From Ammoniphilus sp. YIM 78166 (GTDB taxonomy: Bacteria; Bacillota; Bacilli; Aneurinibacillales; RAOX-1), in contig NZ_SDLR01000002.1 in assembly GCF_004522215.1 (NCBI RefSeq), forward strand, positions 62,001 to 126,000: a stretch of DNA of 64,000 nucleotides, written 5' to 3'. The translations under genes and the position numbers were made by a program. The notes under the pieces are model-generated. The model saw only the letters and a list, made by a program, of their open reading frames with translations. It ran no database searches and was not told the origin of the DNA. Below are positions 52,337 to 61,253 of this stretch, piece by piece. The first letter of the stretch is position 1, and each line of letters begins with the position of its first letter.

Positions 52337-53817
52337 TTGTCCCTCAAAAAAAACAGCCACTTCTTCTTTTCCTTTTCCCTACGATCTTCCTCGGGGGTTG
52401 GTATAACGGGGTAGGGTTCATAAGCGAGCGGTATTTTTGTTACCTTACTCGTCATCTCATCCAAAGCAACGAGATCCTCTCGATTGACATCATGAATTGA
52501 AGTTTTACCGAGGGCACGGATGGCCACTGTAATTTCCTCCATGTAGGCATCGAAAAAATTCTCTAAGTGAGTGGCAGCTTTCTCTTCGTCAAATTCTTCT
52601 TCCAAGTTTCCTGGATAAAAAACCAGCTGGGTAGGGGGCTCCCAAGGAATCGCCTTCGTCACTTGCTCATGCGTCATAGCCCAGAGTGGCGCTGTACCAA
52701 AGTACACGGCGTCGGCGCCAAGGGCCAGAGCCTTAAGACATTGTCCCGGATTGGAAAAACCTCCGCCGATGAGCAAGGATATTTTGTCTTTTACCCCTCT
52801 TTTTGAGAGATATTGAACCGCTCTAGACAGCGCATAAATGGTAGGAAGACCAAAGTCATCTTCAAGGATCGGTGGACCCCCTTTTGTACCCGCCTGCCCG
52901 CCATCAATACTAATAAAGTCTACTCCGCCATAGATAGCCGCTTCCAGGTCAGCCTCGAGCTTTGCACTTGCACAGATTTTAACTCCGATGGGAACCCCCT
53001 CAGTGATTTTGCGTAGTTTTTTCACTAGAGGCTTTAAGTCCTCGGGCTTTTGAATTTCTTTATGTCTGGAGGGAATAACAAGCTTTTCTCCAGGCTTTAG
53101 ATTCATCAGGTCTCTAGCTCTACCTTTTAAATATCCTGGAGGAATAATACTCGCCGCCGCCGCAGATGCTCCTTGCCCAATATGAATTTCTATGGCATCG
53201 GCTTGTCGAAGCTTTTCAGGATCCTTAGACCAATCGCCTGCGCTGTACTGCATAATGAGGTATTTGGCAAGCTCTCGATCTTCAGGCAATAAAGCTCCTT
53301 CACCCGCGTTTGTGGCTGTTCCGACGGCTGCCGTTGCTTTTGCCGCTGCGATTTTTAGCTTCTCCGATACGCCTATACCATACCCCCACGCCCCGAGCAG
53401 GAGAGGAATGTCGAGGGTTAGTGGTTTTTTAGCAGCAGGGCCAATAGTTATCCGTGTTACAACAGTTGCATCTTCAGGCGCTGGTAAGGTGGCCAGCTGG
53501 GCAGGAGAAAAAATTAGGCCATCAAAGTGAAGGAACTTCCGAGGGCTGCCAAAAGGGCGCTCAATGATTCTCCCGGAAGCGGCACGCAAGCTGTTTTCTA
53601 CCACGGAAGTGGGCGGGGTGCGCGTCATCGCGGTTACCATTTCCCATATGTTTTCAGGATAGCGATCCTTCATGATTCGCTTAATAATTGAGCCAAGGAT
53701 CATTTGAGTCAATGGTTTTATCAATAAAAGAGAAAGAATACCAGTAAATAAAATGGCGAGTAGGGCACCGGAAAATGAACCGATGATAAAAGAAACCCAG
53801 TTATCTTTCATTCTCAT
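52318..53817 (-). CDS. yerD: FMN-dependent glutamate synthase-like membrane protein (YerD-like)
   Basis: 499 aa. An N-terminal hydrophobic segment (FIISGSFSGALLAILF-like, residues about 9–40) anchors it. The rest is the glutamate-synthase central TIM barrel: ISIDGGQAGTKGGPPILEDD, LLIGGGFSNPGQCLKALALG, ADAVYFGTAPLWAM. The glutaminase and NADPH domains of GltAB are absent. Similar to YerD of B. subtilis; the reaction is not established. The tail is very basic. Confidence 0.85.
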   Translation of the reverse strand: MRMKDNWVSFIIGSFSGALLAILFTGILSLLLIKPLTQMILGSIIKRIMKDRYPENIWEMVTAMTRTPPTSVVENSLRAASGRIIERPFGSPRKFLHFDGLIFSPAQLATLPAPEDATVVTRITIGPAAKKPLTLDIPLLLGAWGYGIGVSEKLKIAAAKATAAVGTATNAGEGALLPEDRELAKYLIMQYSAGDWSKDPEKLRQADAIEIHIGQGASAAAASIIPPGYLKGRARDLMNLKPGEKLVIPSRHKEIQKPEDLKPLVKKLRKITEGVPIGVKICASAKLEADLEAAIYGGVDFISIDGGQAGTKGGPPILEDDFGLPTIYALSRAVQYLSKRGVKDKISLLIGGGFSNPGQCLKALALGADAVYFGTAPLWAMTHEQVTKAIPWEPPTQLVFYPGNLEEEFDEEKAATHLENFFDAYMEEITVAIRALGKTSIHDVNREDLVALDEMTSKVTKIPLAYEPYPVIPTPEEDRREKEKKKWLFFLRDKKSRGT

Positions 53818-53919
53818 CCCGCCTCTCCTTCGTAGGTTAAGTTTATTCTAAGTATAATTTTCCACCTTTCTTCTAAAAATATCCTTACATCGTTGAAAGG
53901 GAAAAAGGTGGGAAAAAGC

Positions 53920-55491
53920 ATGTTTGGTTTATTTAAGCGAAATAAAGCAAGGATACAGCAGCAAAGGAAGGAAGTAAGCCAATCCCATGATTTTTCCATT
54001 ACAATCTTTCATTCTGTTCAACAGAACGTAGAAAACATCCAAAATATCTTGCATTCTCCTGATGACCTCATCACGAGAGTGTTTACAATCGCCAATACCA
54101 ACCATTCCTGTGCGGTCTTGTGTATCGATGGCTTGGTAGATAAAGATTTAATTAATGATAAAATCATTCAAAACATTCAGCTTCAAGTCACTCAATTGTC
54201 TAACCCCCTCCCTTCCTCAGCCGAAAAAGTCTTAGAAGAGCTTGAGAATGCGGTGGTTTCCGTTGGGGAACTTTCAAAGGTCTCCAGCTTAGATGATGTC
54301 ATGTACGCCATTTTGTCAGGTGATACCGCTTTGTTTGTAGATGGGGCAGATGAAGTTTTAATTATTGGGGGAAAAGGCTGGGCCAGTCGCGGGGTAGAGG
54401 AACCGGTTACCGAAGCTTTAGTACGGGGGCCTAGAGACGGATTTACAGAGAATCTCCGTACCAACACGGCTCATATTCGGCGACATCTCCGGGATCCCAA
54501 TTTGCGTTTTGAATCCTTTAAAGTGGGAAGGCGGTCAAAAAAATCTCTCGTTCTCTGTTATGTAGATGGGATCGTAAATCCTGCTCTTGTGAAAGAGGTT
54601 AAGCGGCGCATTAACACGATTGATTTGGATGACGTTCCGGAGTCTGGGTATATCGAGCAATGGATCGAGGATAGCTTTCTTTCGCCATTTCCACAAATTC
54701 AGCATACCGAGCGTCCGGACAAGGTGGCTACGGGGCTGATTCAAGGCAGAGTAGGGCTCATTCTGGATGGCTCACCATTCGGTTTGGTGATGCCCATGAC
54801 TCTTGCTTCAAGTCTGCAGTCCCCGGAAGATCATTATGAGCGTTGGCTTATCGGCTCATCTTTACGAGTGTTAAGGTACGGGGCGGCTTTTTTGGCCACC
54901 TTTCTCCCTGCTTTATATATCGCGCTTTCGTCTTACCATCCGGGAATGATCCCGTCCGACCTTGCTTTTTCCATTGCAGGCTCAAGAGAAGGGGTTCCGT
55001 TTCCAGCTGTAGTTGAAGCTTTTGTCATGGAGCTCACCTTAGAGCTTCTTCGGGAAGCCGGGATCCGCTTGCCTAAACCGATTGGACAGACGATTGGTAT
55101 TGTAGGGGGCTTGGTTATCGGGGAAGCGGCAGTATCAGCTGGAATCGTGAGCCCGGTCATGGTGATTGTTGTAGCGGTTACGGCCATTTCCTCCTTTGCT
55201 CTTCCTTCCTATAGTTCGGCCATAGCTCTCCGGATGCTGCGCTTTCCTATTATGTTGGTCGCTGCAACGTTTGGACTCTATGGGATCATCCTAAGCTACA
55301 TCATGATTAATATTCATATTGCCAATTTGAAGAGCTTTGGTATTCCTTATTCAACTCCGTTTGCTCCAAGCTATCTTAGGGATTGGAAGGACTTGGTGAT
55401 AAGGGCTCCTTTAACCATGCTAAAAACCAGGCCAGAGATGCTAAGGACGAAGGATCCAGACCGCATGTACAAGGGAGGGAGAGGAAAGTGA
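53920..55491 (+). CDS. gerA: Spore germination protein, GerA family A subunit
   Basis: 523 aa. N-terminal soluble part with LHSPDDLITRVFTIAN and SGDTALFVDGADEVLIIGGK. The C-terminal part has about five hydrophobic helices (FLATFLPALYIALSSYHPGM, GIVGGLVIGEAAVSAGIVSP). Sits in the spore inner membrane as part of a nutrient receptor. ATG 53920 (MFGLFKRNK) is chosen over TTG 53893 because AAAGGTGGG precedes it. Overlaps gerB by 4 bp. Confidence 0.93.
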   Translation: MFGLFKRNKARIQQQRKEVSQSHDFSITIFHSVQQNVENIQNILHSPDDLITRVFTIANTNHSCAVLCIDGLVDKDLINDKIIQNIQLQVTQLSNPLPSSAEKVLEELENAVVSVGELSKVSSLDDVMYAILSGDTALFVDGADEVLIIGGKGWASRGVEEPVTEALVRGPRDGFTENLRTNTAHIRRHLRDPNLRFESFKVGRRSKKSLVLCYVDGIVNPALVKEVKRRINTIDLDDVPESGYIEQWIEDSFLSPFPQIQHTERPDKVATGLIQGRVGLILDGSPFGLVMPMTLASSLQSPEDHYERWLIGSSLRVLRYGAAFLATFLPALYIALSSYHPGMIPSDLAFSIAGSREGVPFPAVVEAFVMELTLELLREAGIRLPKPIGQTIGIVGGLVIGEAAVSAGIVSPVMVIVVAVTAISSFALPSYSSAIALRMLRFPIMLVAATFGLYGIILSYIMINIHIANLKSFGIPYSTPFAPSYLRDWKDLVIRAPLTMLKTRPEMLRTKDPDRMYKGGRGK

Positions 55492-56594
55492 ATGCTTTCC
55501 GGTACGGGGATGAAGAAATCAGCAATAAGGAAATCTTAATTTCAGTCACAACCATGATTATCGGGGCGGGCATCCTTACATTACCGAGAGGGGTCGCGCA
55601 AAGCACGAAGGGACTAGACGGATTACTGGCTATCGTAGCTGGGGGAGTTCTTGCGATGGTTTTTGCCTGGGTGTGCGCCAGGCTGTCCTCTCGTTTTCCA
55701 CAACAGACATTTTTTCAGTATACAACACGCCTGGTTAGTAAACCAGTAGCCATTGTCACTACACTTCTCTTTGGACTCTATTTTATGTGCTTTACAGCTT
55801 ATGAGATGAGAACTGTAGCTACCATTTCGAAAATATATCTGTTTGACCAAACACCAGTAGAAGCCTTGGGATTGATATTTCTCTTGATAGTTATTTATTC
55901 AGTTTCTGGTTCTAGAGCAGCGATTCTTCGAATCAATTTAATGTTTATGCCGATCGTATTGTTCATTGCCATTGCTGTAGTCTTGATGAACGTGGGTTAT
56001 TTTGACGCAGAAAATTTAAGGCCGTTCTTTACAACCAATTGGAAAGGATATGTGCAAGCATCGAAAGAGACCAGTTTTGCCTTTGTCGGCTTTGAGATTT
56101 TGCTTTTTTATGTCGCTTTGTCGAATAAACCGAAAGAGGCTCCTACCGCTGCCATTATAGGCGTATCAATTCCCCTAGCTTTATATTTGCTGATTTACTT
56201 TATGGTGATTGGGGTATTTGCGACGGAAACCACATCACAAATGATTCATCCTACTATAGAGATGGCTAAGGAAGTAGAGGTGCCGGGGCAATTTTTTGAA
56301 CGGTTTGAATCGATTTTTTTTACGATCTGGATTATGACTTTATTTAATACGGCGGCGATGGGATTGGATCTCTCAGTCACGTGCCTTAGGTACGTTTTGC
56401 CTAGAGTAAAGAAGATGAATATTATTTTTGCTCTGTCACCCGTAACGTATCTCGTGGGAATGCTGCCTGAAAATCAGCTTTCTGTGTTTAAGCTGGGCAA
56501 TTTTATCAGTTATGCTGGGATTGGCTTTGCTGTTCTTATTCCAACCCTATTGTTGGTAATAGCTAAAGCGCGAGGAGTGAAGGGGCATGCATAA
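55488..56594 (+). CDS. gerB: Spore germination protein, GerB-type permease
   Basis: 368 aa, about ten membrane helices of the APC superfamily (ILISVTTMIIGAGILTLPRG at segment 1). The B subunit is thought to recognise the germinant. Start GTG 55488 overlaps the gerA stop as GTGA; the longer frame from 55383 lies within gerA and is not used. Overlaps gerC by 8 bp. Confidence 0.9.
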   Translation: MNAFRYGDEEISNKEILISVTTMIIGAGILTLPRGVAQSTKGLDGLLAIVAGGVLAMVFAWVCARLSSRFPQQTFFQYTTRLVSKPVAIVTTLLFGLYFMCFTAYEMRTVATISKIYLFDQTPVEALGLIFLLIVIYSVSGSRAAILRINLMFMPIVLFIAIAVVLMNVGYFDAENLRPFFTTNWKGYVQASKETSFAFVGFEILLFYVALSNKPKEAPTAAIIGVSIPLALYLLIYFMVIGVFATETTSQMIHPTIEMAKEVEVPGQFFERFESIFFTIWIMTLFNTAAMGLDLSVTCLRYVLPRVKKMNIIFALSPVTYLVGMLPENQLSVFKLGNFISYAGIGFAVLIPTLLLVIAKARGVKGHA

Positions 56595-57792
56595 AGAAGC
56601 AGCAGCAATCTGCATTCTTATTTGTCTGCTTGCTGTTTTGACTGGATGCTGGGATCGTGTGGAAATTCAAGAAAGGGGATTTGTGCTTGGTGTGGCAATA
56701 GATGAGTCCAAGGACCAACAAGAGGGAGAGGGGGATGAGAAGGAAGAAAGAACAAAGGGAGAAGGCCGTTATGTGGTTACCCATCAATTTGTTGCACCGG
56801 AAGGGTTGCAGGGAGGAGATGGGGGAGGAGGGACAACCCCCTTTTTCAATCTAACCACGGAGGGGGCATCGATGATCGAGACGGTTCGGATGCTAGCTAC
56901 CCGTACGAGCCGACCTCCTTACTTTGGACATATTAAAATGATTATCATCTCAGAGGATGTAGCTAAAAAAGGAAGGATGGCGGATGTAGTTGACTTTTTT
57001 CTTCGAGATCATGAAATGCGCAGGGGGACAAAGGTTATGATAGCTAAGGGACAAGCCAAGGACATCTTGAATTTTAAACCACCGCTTGAAAAAACGCCGG
57101 TCACGTTCATCCGCTCCGTAGCGGAAAATATCGATCGCACGGGCCGGATCTATCCTCCCGTCCGCATTGGAGATCTTCATGAATTGCTGCTGCGTCAAAA
57201 TAGTTATGCCCTTCCTCGCATTATGGGAGAAAAGGAGGAAGTGAAGGTTGCAGGTGCCGCCATCTTCCAAGGGTATTCGAACCGGATGGTGGGGTGGCTG
57301 GGTGAAGAAGAAACCATTGGGCTTAATTGCATTCGGGGAGAAATTAAAGGGGGAATCGAGAAAGTAGAAGTAGAAGATAAGCTTGTGGTTTATGAATTCC
57401 GGGGGAAAAATTCCAGTATAGAGGTGGATGTTTCGGATATAGAAAACCTTAAGTTTACGATTACGATGGAATCGGAAGGATTTATTCCTGAATCTCAAAA
57501 AACGGTAGACTGGCTGAGTGCAACGGTGGTTCGAAGTGTGGAGAAGAAGATTGGGGAAGAGACTGTCAGGATAGCCACCAAGGCCTTAAATAAGCTGCAT
57601 AAGGAATTTAAGGTGGATGCCATCGGACTCGGAAGATATCTCTATACTCACCACCCTAAGGTATGGGATAAAGTTAAGCATGATTGGGACAGAGGGAAAA
57701 ACTACTTTGCCAAAAGTACGATCGAACTGAAAGGAAAAGCGATCGTGAGGAATTCCGGTGTCATTATCAAATCCGAGCCAATACAGGAATAG
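56587..57792 (+). CDS. gerC: Spore germination lipoprotein, Ger(x)C family
   Basis: 401 aa. Signal peptide ends in the lipobox LTGC; it then has CWDRVEIQERGFVLGVAIDE, the family signature. The middle contains a Gly-rich linker (EGLQGGDGGGGTTPFF) and the C-terminal third matches GerAC. Anchored to the outer face of the spore inner membrane. Confidence 0.93.
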   Translation: MHKEAAAICILICLLAVLTGCWDRVEIQERGFVLGVAIDESKDQQEGEGDEKEERTKGEGRYVVTHQFVAPEGLQGGDGGGGTTPFFNLTTEGASMIETVRMLATRTSRPPYFGHIKMIIISEDVAKKGRMADVVDFFLRDHEMRRGTKVMIAKGQAKDILNFKPPLEKTPVTFIRSVAENIDRTGRIYPPVRIGDLHELLLRQNSYALPRIMGEKEEVKVAGAAIFQGYSNRMVGWLGEEETIGLNCIRGEIKGGIEKVEVEDKLVVYEFRGKNSSIEVDVSDIENLKFTITMESEGFIPESQKTVDWLSATVVRSVEKKIGEETVRIATKALNKLHKEFKVDAIGLGRYLYTHHPKVWDKVKHDWDRGKNYFAKSTIELKGKAIVRNSGVIIKSEPIQE

Positions 57793-57799
57793 GTGAAAT

Positions 57800-57961
57800 A
57801 TGAATCAATTTATCGAGCGTTTAATTGGATATAACCCCCCGGGAGCTATATGGATCTGCACGGTTTTATCCTTTGCCGTGCCTATGTCCGTGTACCATAT
57901 CAATAAAAGCCTCCACAAATATGGTGATCCTCCGTGGAAGGAAGACCAGAGGGAGGAGTAG
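57800..57961 (+). CDS. Small membrane protein at the end of the ger operon (53 aa)
   Basis: MNQFIERLIGYNPPGAIWIC then TVLSFAVPMSVYHINKSLHK: one hydrophobic helix between a polar head and a charged tail (PPWKEDQREE). ATG 57800 is 8 bp after the gerC stop, with AATAGGTGA as a modest ribosome site. Small fourth genes accompany some gerABC operons (GerD/X-like small proteins), but I recognise no family. Confidence 0.65.
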   Translation: MNQFIERLIGYNPPGAIWICTVLSFAVPMSVYHINKSLHKYGDPPWKEDQREE

Positions 57962-57992
57962 TAAAATACTGCTCCTCGCTAGATCTACCGAG

Positions 57993-58502
57993 CTAGACCA
58001 GGAATTTTGACATCGCACAGATCGTAACATCCTGAAACATCTGACGACGAGTGATGTGTCCGTGAGTCAAGATACCGATGGTCCCTTCGTTTTTTCTAAT
58101 GTCCTTACCACCCGCCCATTCATCAATCAAATCCCCTAGCTCGTACCCTTGTTCGATTCTTGCTACCACCTCATCCGGTAACAAGATGCGCAGACCGCCA
58201 GCAATCCCCATGACCCCTTTCCGATTTACAACAGCGCCCCAATTACATAGGAATGTTCCGTAAGCCGTCTTGACTAAACCACCTTCTAGGCCAATACCAT
58301 AATCAAACGCCCCTTGTTCTAAAACGGCCTTAGCCCTATTAATGGCTCCCTGTATAGTCTCTTCGTCCGATAGGGGTTGAGGAGAAACGTCCGATGGGAC
58401 ATCAAGCCCCGTAATTTGTGCAGTGTATTCAAGTTTAGAAAAAGCCATTTCAACAGCGTCTAGTTTGGCCGGATTATGACTTCCGACGGCAATATTCAAC
58501 AT
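57993..58502 (-). CDS. DUF84-family NTP phosphatase (inosine/xanthosine triphosphatase-like)
   Basis: 169 aa. MLNIAVGSHNPAKLDAVEMA and GLEGGLVKTAYGTFLCNWGA follow the YjjX/DUF84 pattern; these enzymes hydrolyse non-canonical purine triphosphates. ATG 58502 is used since AAAAGGGGA precedes it; the upstream extension has no ribosome site. Confidence 0.82.
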   Translation of the reverse strand: MLNIAVGSHNPAKLDAVEMAFSKLEYTAQITGLDVPSDVSPQPLSDEETIQGAINRAKAVLEQGAFDYGIGLEGGLVKTAYGTFLCNWGAVVNRKGVMGIAGGLRILLPDEVVARIEQGYELGDLIDEWAGGKDIRKNEGTIGILTHGHITRRQMFQDVTICAMSKFLV

Positions 58503-58584
58503 GATGTAATTTCCCCTTTTGAATGATCTGAAAAAAGAATAGAATATATTTAATATATCATTTAAATAACAAAGAGGAGAAACC

Positions 58585-59949
58585 ATGAACTTAGTACAGG
58601 AATTAAGAAGCATTCTTTCAGATGAACAAGTGACATCCAATCAAACGGCCTTAGAGCAGCATAGTAAGGATGAATCTTCTCATTCGCCGCATCTGCCGGA
58701 TGTGGTTGTATTTCCAAAAGATACGCAAGATGTAAGTAAAGTCCTGAAGTTTGCCGATGAACATCAGATTCCCGTTGTTCCGTTTGGGGTTGGTTCTGGC
58801 TTAGAAGGAGCCGTTATTCCCTATAGTGGGGGGATTTCTATGGACTTCCAACTAATGAATCAAATCGTTGAAATACGTCCTTATGATTTCTTAGTTCGTG
58901 TGCAGCCTGGCGTCACACGTCAGCAGCTGAACAAGGAGCTTAAAAAGCACGGACTTTTTTTCTCCGTTGACCCTGGAGCAGATGCTACTCTTGGGGGAAT
59001 GGCCGCTACGAATGCCAGCGGAACGACATCGGTACGTTATGGCGTGATGCGAGATCAAGTGCGTGATCTCGAGGTGGTATTGGCTGGAGGCAAGGTCATT
59101 CGTACAGGCGGGATGTCGGCTAAATCTTCTTCGGGCTACCATTTGAACGGGTTATTTGTGGGGTCTGAAGGAACATTAGGGGTGTTTACAGAATTGACGT
59201 TGCGAGTCTATGGTATTCCTGAAGTGACGATGGCTGGACGAGCTACCTTTCCAAGTATTAAACATGCTGTCGATGCCGCTGTCGACATTTTATCTGCGGG
59301 GATACCCGTTGCTCGGGTAGAATTAGTAGACGCCCGTTCCATACAACAGGTCAATAAGCATAGCGGAACCGATTATCAAGAACTGCCTACTTTATTTCTG
59401 GAGTTCCATGGGAATGAAGCAGGATTAAAGCAAGATATTGAATTTGCCGAGCAATTAATACAGGAGCAAGCGTGCCAAGAATTTGCTTTTGAAATGGATT
59501 CCTTGCGTAGAGCACAGCTATGGGAAGCACGACATAATCTGGCTTATGCCTACATCCATGATAACCCAGGGAAAAAGATGATTATTACGGATGTGAGCGT
59601 GCCTCTTTCCTCCTTAACAGAAGCGGTTGAACATGCCCGCGCCATCATCGACGGCTCCGGCCTGGATGGAGCGGTTGTGGGTCATATTGGAGATGGCAAT
59701 TTTCACACTTTAGTCATTGTCGATGAACAACTACCAGATGAGGTGGAGAAGGCTGAACAGGTGAACGCCGGCATTGTGAATCATGCCTTGGAGCGCGGGG
59801 GGACCTGTACAGGAGAGCATGGCGTAGGAGTAGGAAAACGAAAATACCAGTATAGAGAGCATGGGGAAGCCATAGAGGTGATGAGGCAGCTCAAGTTTGC
59901 TCTGGATCCGAACGGGATCTTAAATCCAGGAAAGGTTCTTCCAGAATGA
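58585..59949 (+). CDS. glcD: FAD-linked glycolate/D-lactate oxidase subunit (GlcD-like)
   Basis: 454 aa of the VAO/PCMH flavoprotein family. FAD-binding part: VVPFGVGSGLEGAVIPYSGG and DPGADATLGGMAATNASGTT. C-terminal FAD-oxidase part: VGHIGDGNFHTLVIV and GGTCTGEHGVGVGKRKY. Oxidises D-2-hydroxy acids such as glycolate or D-lactate. glcE/glcF partners are not adjacent. Overlaps the PAP2 gene by 4 bp. Confidence 0.9.
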   Translation: MNLVQELRSILSDEQVTSNQTALEQHSKDESSHSPHLPDVVVFPKDTQDVSKVLKFADEHQIPVVPFGVGSGLEGAVIPYSGGISMDFQLMNQIVEIRPYDFLVRVQPGVTRQQLNKELKKHGLFFSVDPGADATLGGMAATNASGTTSVRYGVMRDQVRDLEVVLAGGKVIRTGGMSAKSSSGYHLNGLFVGSEGTLGVFTELTLRVYGIPEVTMAGRATFPSIKHAVDAAVDILSAGIPVARVELVDARSIQQVNKHSGTDYQELPTLFLEFHGNEAGLKQDIEFAEQLIQEQACQEFAFEMDSLRRAQLWEARHNLAYAYIHDNPGKKMIITDVSVPLSSLTEAVEHARAIIDGSGLDGAVVGHIGDGNFHTLVIVDEQLPDEVEKAEQVNAGIVNHALERGGTCTGEHGVGVGKRKYQYREHGEAIEVMRQLKFALDPNGILNPGKVLPE

Positions 59950-60440
59950 AAGAAGGACTAGACCTTCTCATGGTTGCTTTGAGTAGCTTAGGGAACAACG
60001 GGGCCTTATGGTTCGGGCTAGCTCTGCTCCTGCTTGTCAAAAAAGCGTGGAGACCCGCGGGCGGCTCCTTACTTTTAGGTATATTGCTGGCCGCTCTCGC
60101 TCAAGATGTGCTAAAAGACTTTTTTGCGCGACCTCGACCGGTTGTTGCTGATCCTTCTACTCTGCTTGTAGAGATGCCGACTACGTTCTCCTTTCCTTCG
60201 GGACATACGATGCTAGCTTTCTGTGCGGCGGGGATCTTGTACTCTGTTTTTCCTCGGCTAGCAGCTCCCGTATTAGTACTGGCTTGTTTAATAGGGTTTT
60301 CTCGTCTCTATCTAGGCGTTCATTATACTAGTGACGTCATAGGAGGAGCTTTAATTGGTCTAGCGATTTCCGTTTTTGTAGTATGGATCAAGGGAAGAGT
60401 CACCCGTTGGAGAGAGAAGACTGAAAAAATGAAGATGTGA
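59946..60440 (+). CDS. PAP2-family membrane phosphatase
   Basis: 164 aa, about five membrane helices. The three catalytic motifs are KDFFARPRP, PSGHT and SRLYLGVHYTSDV. Possible undecaprenyl-pyrophosphate or phosphatidylglycerophosphate phosphatase. ATGA overlap with glcD. Confidence 0.9.
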   Translation: MKEGLDLLMVALSSLGNNGALWFGLALLLLVKKAWRPAGGSLLLGILLAALAQDVLKDFFARPRPVVADPSTLLVEMPTTFSFPSGHTMLAFCAAGILYSVFPRLAAPVLVLACLIGFSRLYLGVHYTSDVIGGALIGLAISVFVVWIKGRVTRWREKTEKMKM

Positions 60441-60472
60441 TAAAATAGAGATGAGGAAGGAGTTGAACGCTA

Positions 60473-60700
60473 ATGTGGAATTACATCATTCCTATTTTAA
60501 CTCTTATTCTAGGGTTAGTTGGCGGTTTTTTTGGAGGCGTCTATTACTTGAAGCATCAGATGACAAATCTGAAGATGGATGAGAAGCAACTCCAAGCAAT
60601 GGCCAAATCCATGGGGATGAACCTCAACCAAAAACAAATCATGCAAGCGTCTAAGGCAATGAAAAGTATGCAGCAGAACAAGAACTTTAAGATGAAATAA
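60473..60700 (+). CDS. yneF: YneF family protein (UPF0154)
   Basis: 75 aa: one N-terminal membrane helix (IIPILTLILGLVGGFFGGVY) and a Met/Gln/Lys-rich cytoplasmic helix ending MKSMQQNKNFKMK. This is the known YneF architecture; function unknown. Confidence 0.88.
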   Translation: MWNYIIPILTLILGLVGGFFGGVYYLKHQMTNLKMDEKQLQAMAKSMGMNLNQKQIMQASKAMKSMQQNKNFKMK

Positions 60701-60719
60701 AGAACTTAGGTGCTAAATC

Positions 60720-60896
60720 ATGAAGAGAAATAATCTAAGATATACCATGATGGGCTTTATTTTAGGGGTGCTGGTTACGATATTGTTTCAAGAGCTGAGC
60801 TTTGGGACCCGAGCGGCAGCCCCGTTCTATGGAGCAGGCATCGGGCTTCTCCTTGATAACCTCATGGTAAGATGGCGTTCCAAGAAGGGACCATAA
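60720..60896 (+). CDS. Small membrane protein of unknown function (58 aa)
   Basis: MKRNNLRYTMMGFILGVLVT begins a protein with a membrane helix, a polar loop (QELSFGTRAAAP) and a second hydrophobic stretch, ending in a basic tail (RWRSKKGP). Starts 20 bp after yneF with AGGTG upstream, so likely co-transcribed. A terminator follows. Confidence 0.6.
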   Translation: MKRNNLRYTMMGFILGVLVTILFQELSFGTRAAAPFYGAGIGLLLDNLMVRWRSKKGP

Positions 60897-60909
60897 ACAA
60901 GATGGATGA

Positions 60910-60943
60910 GTGATGCTCCCTTAGCTGGAGTATCACTTTTTCG
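60910..60943 (+). terminator. Terminator after the yneF unit
   Basis: AGTGATGCTCC and GGAGTATCACT (one mismatch), then TTTTTCG. Confidence 0.8.
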
Positions 60944-60962
60944 TTTCATAGGAGGGGAACCC

Positions 60963-61253
60963 ATGATTAAAGTATTCATGGAATATAAGATTTTAGAGGA
61001 ACACCGAGCTCATTATTTGCAAGCAATGAAGCAAGTAGCGGAGTCCATGGAAGAACAGCAGGTCACTCATTTTCAATACTTTGAAGGCGCAGATCAGCCT
61101 TTGTTGTTTGTTGAGATGTTTGACGTGGACAGCATGGATGAGTATGAGAGATTGAAAGCCTGGAGATGTGGGAAGGACTCGGTGATTTCAAACTGGGTAC
61201 AAGGCGGAAGTGCAAAGATTCACATGTGGGCCTTTAAGGAGATAACAGAATGA
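60963..61253 (+). CDS. Unknown protein, possible dimeric alpha/beta-barrel (ABM-like)
   Basis: 96 aa from ATG 60963 (AGGAGGGG upstream); the longer frame from 60906 crosses the terminator. MIKVFMEYKILEEHRAHYLQ and FQYFEGADQPLLFVEMFDVD have the strand–helix–strand look of antibiotic-biosynthesis-monooxygenase-like domains. No catalytic motif. Overlaps mutY by 4 bp, so translationally coupled. Confidence 0.7.
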   Translation: MIKVFMEYKILEEHRAHYLQAMKQVAESMEEQQVTHFQYFEGADQPLLFVEMFDVDSMDEYERLKAWRCGKDSVISNWVQGGSAKIHMWAFKEITE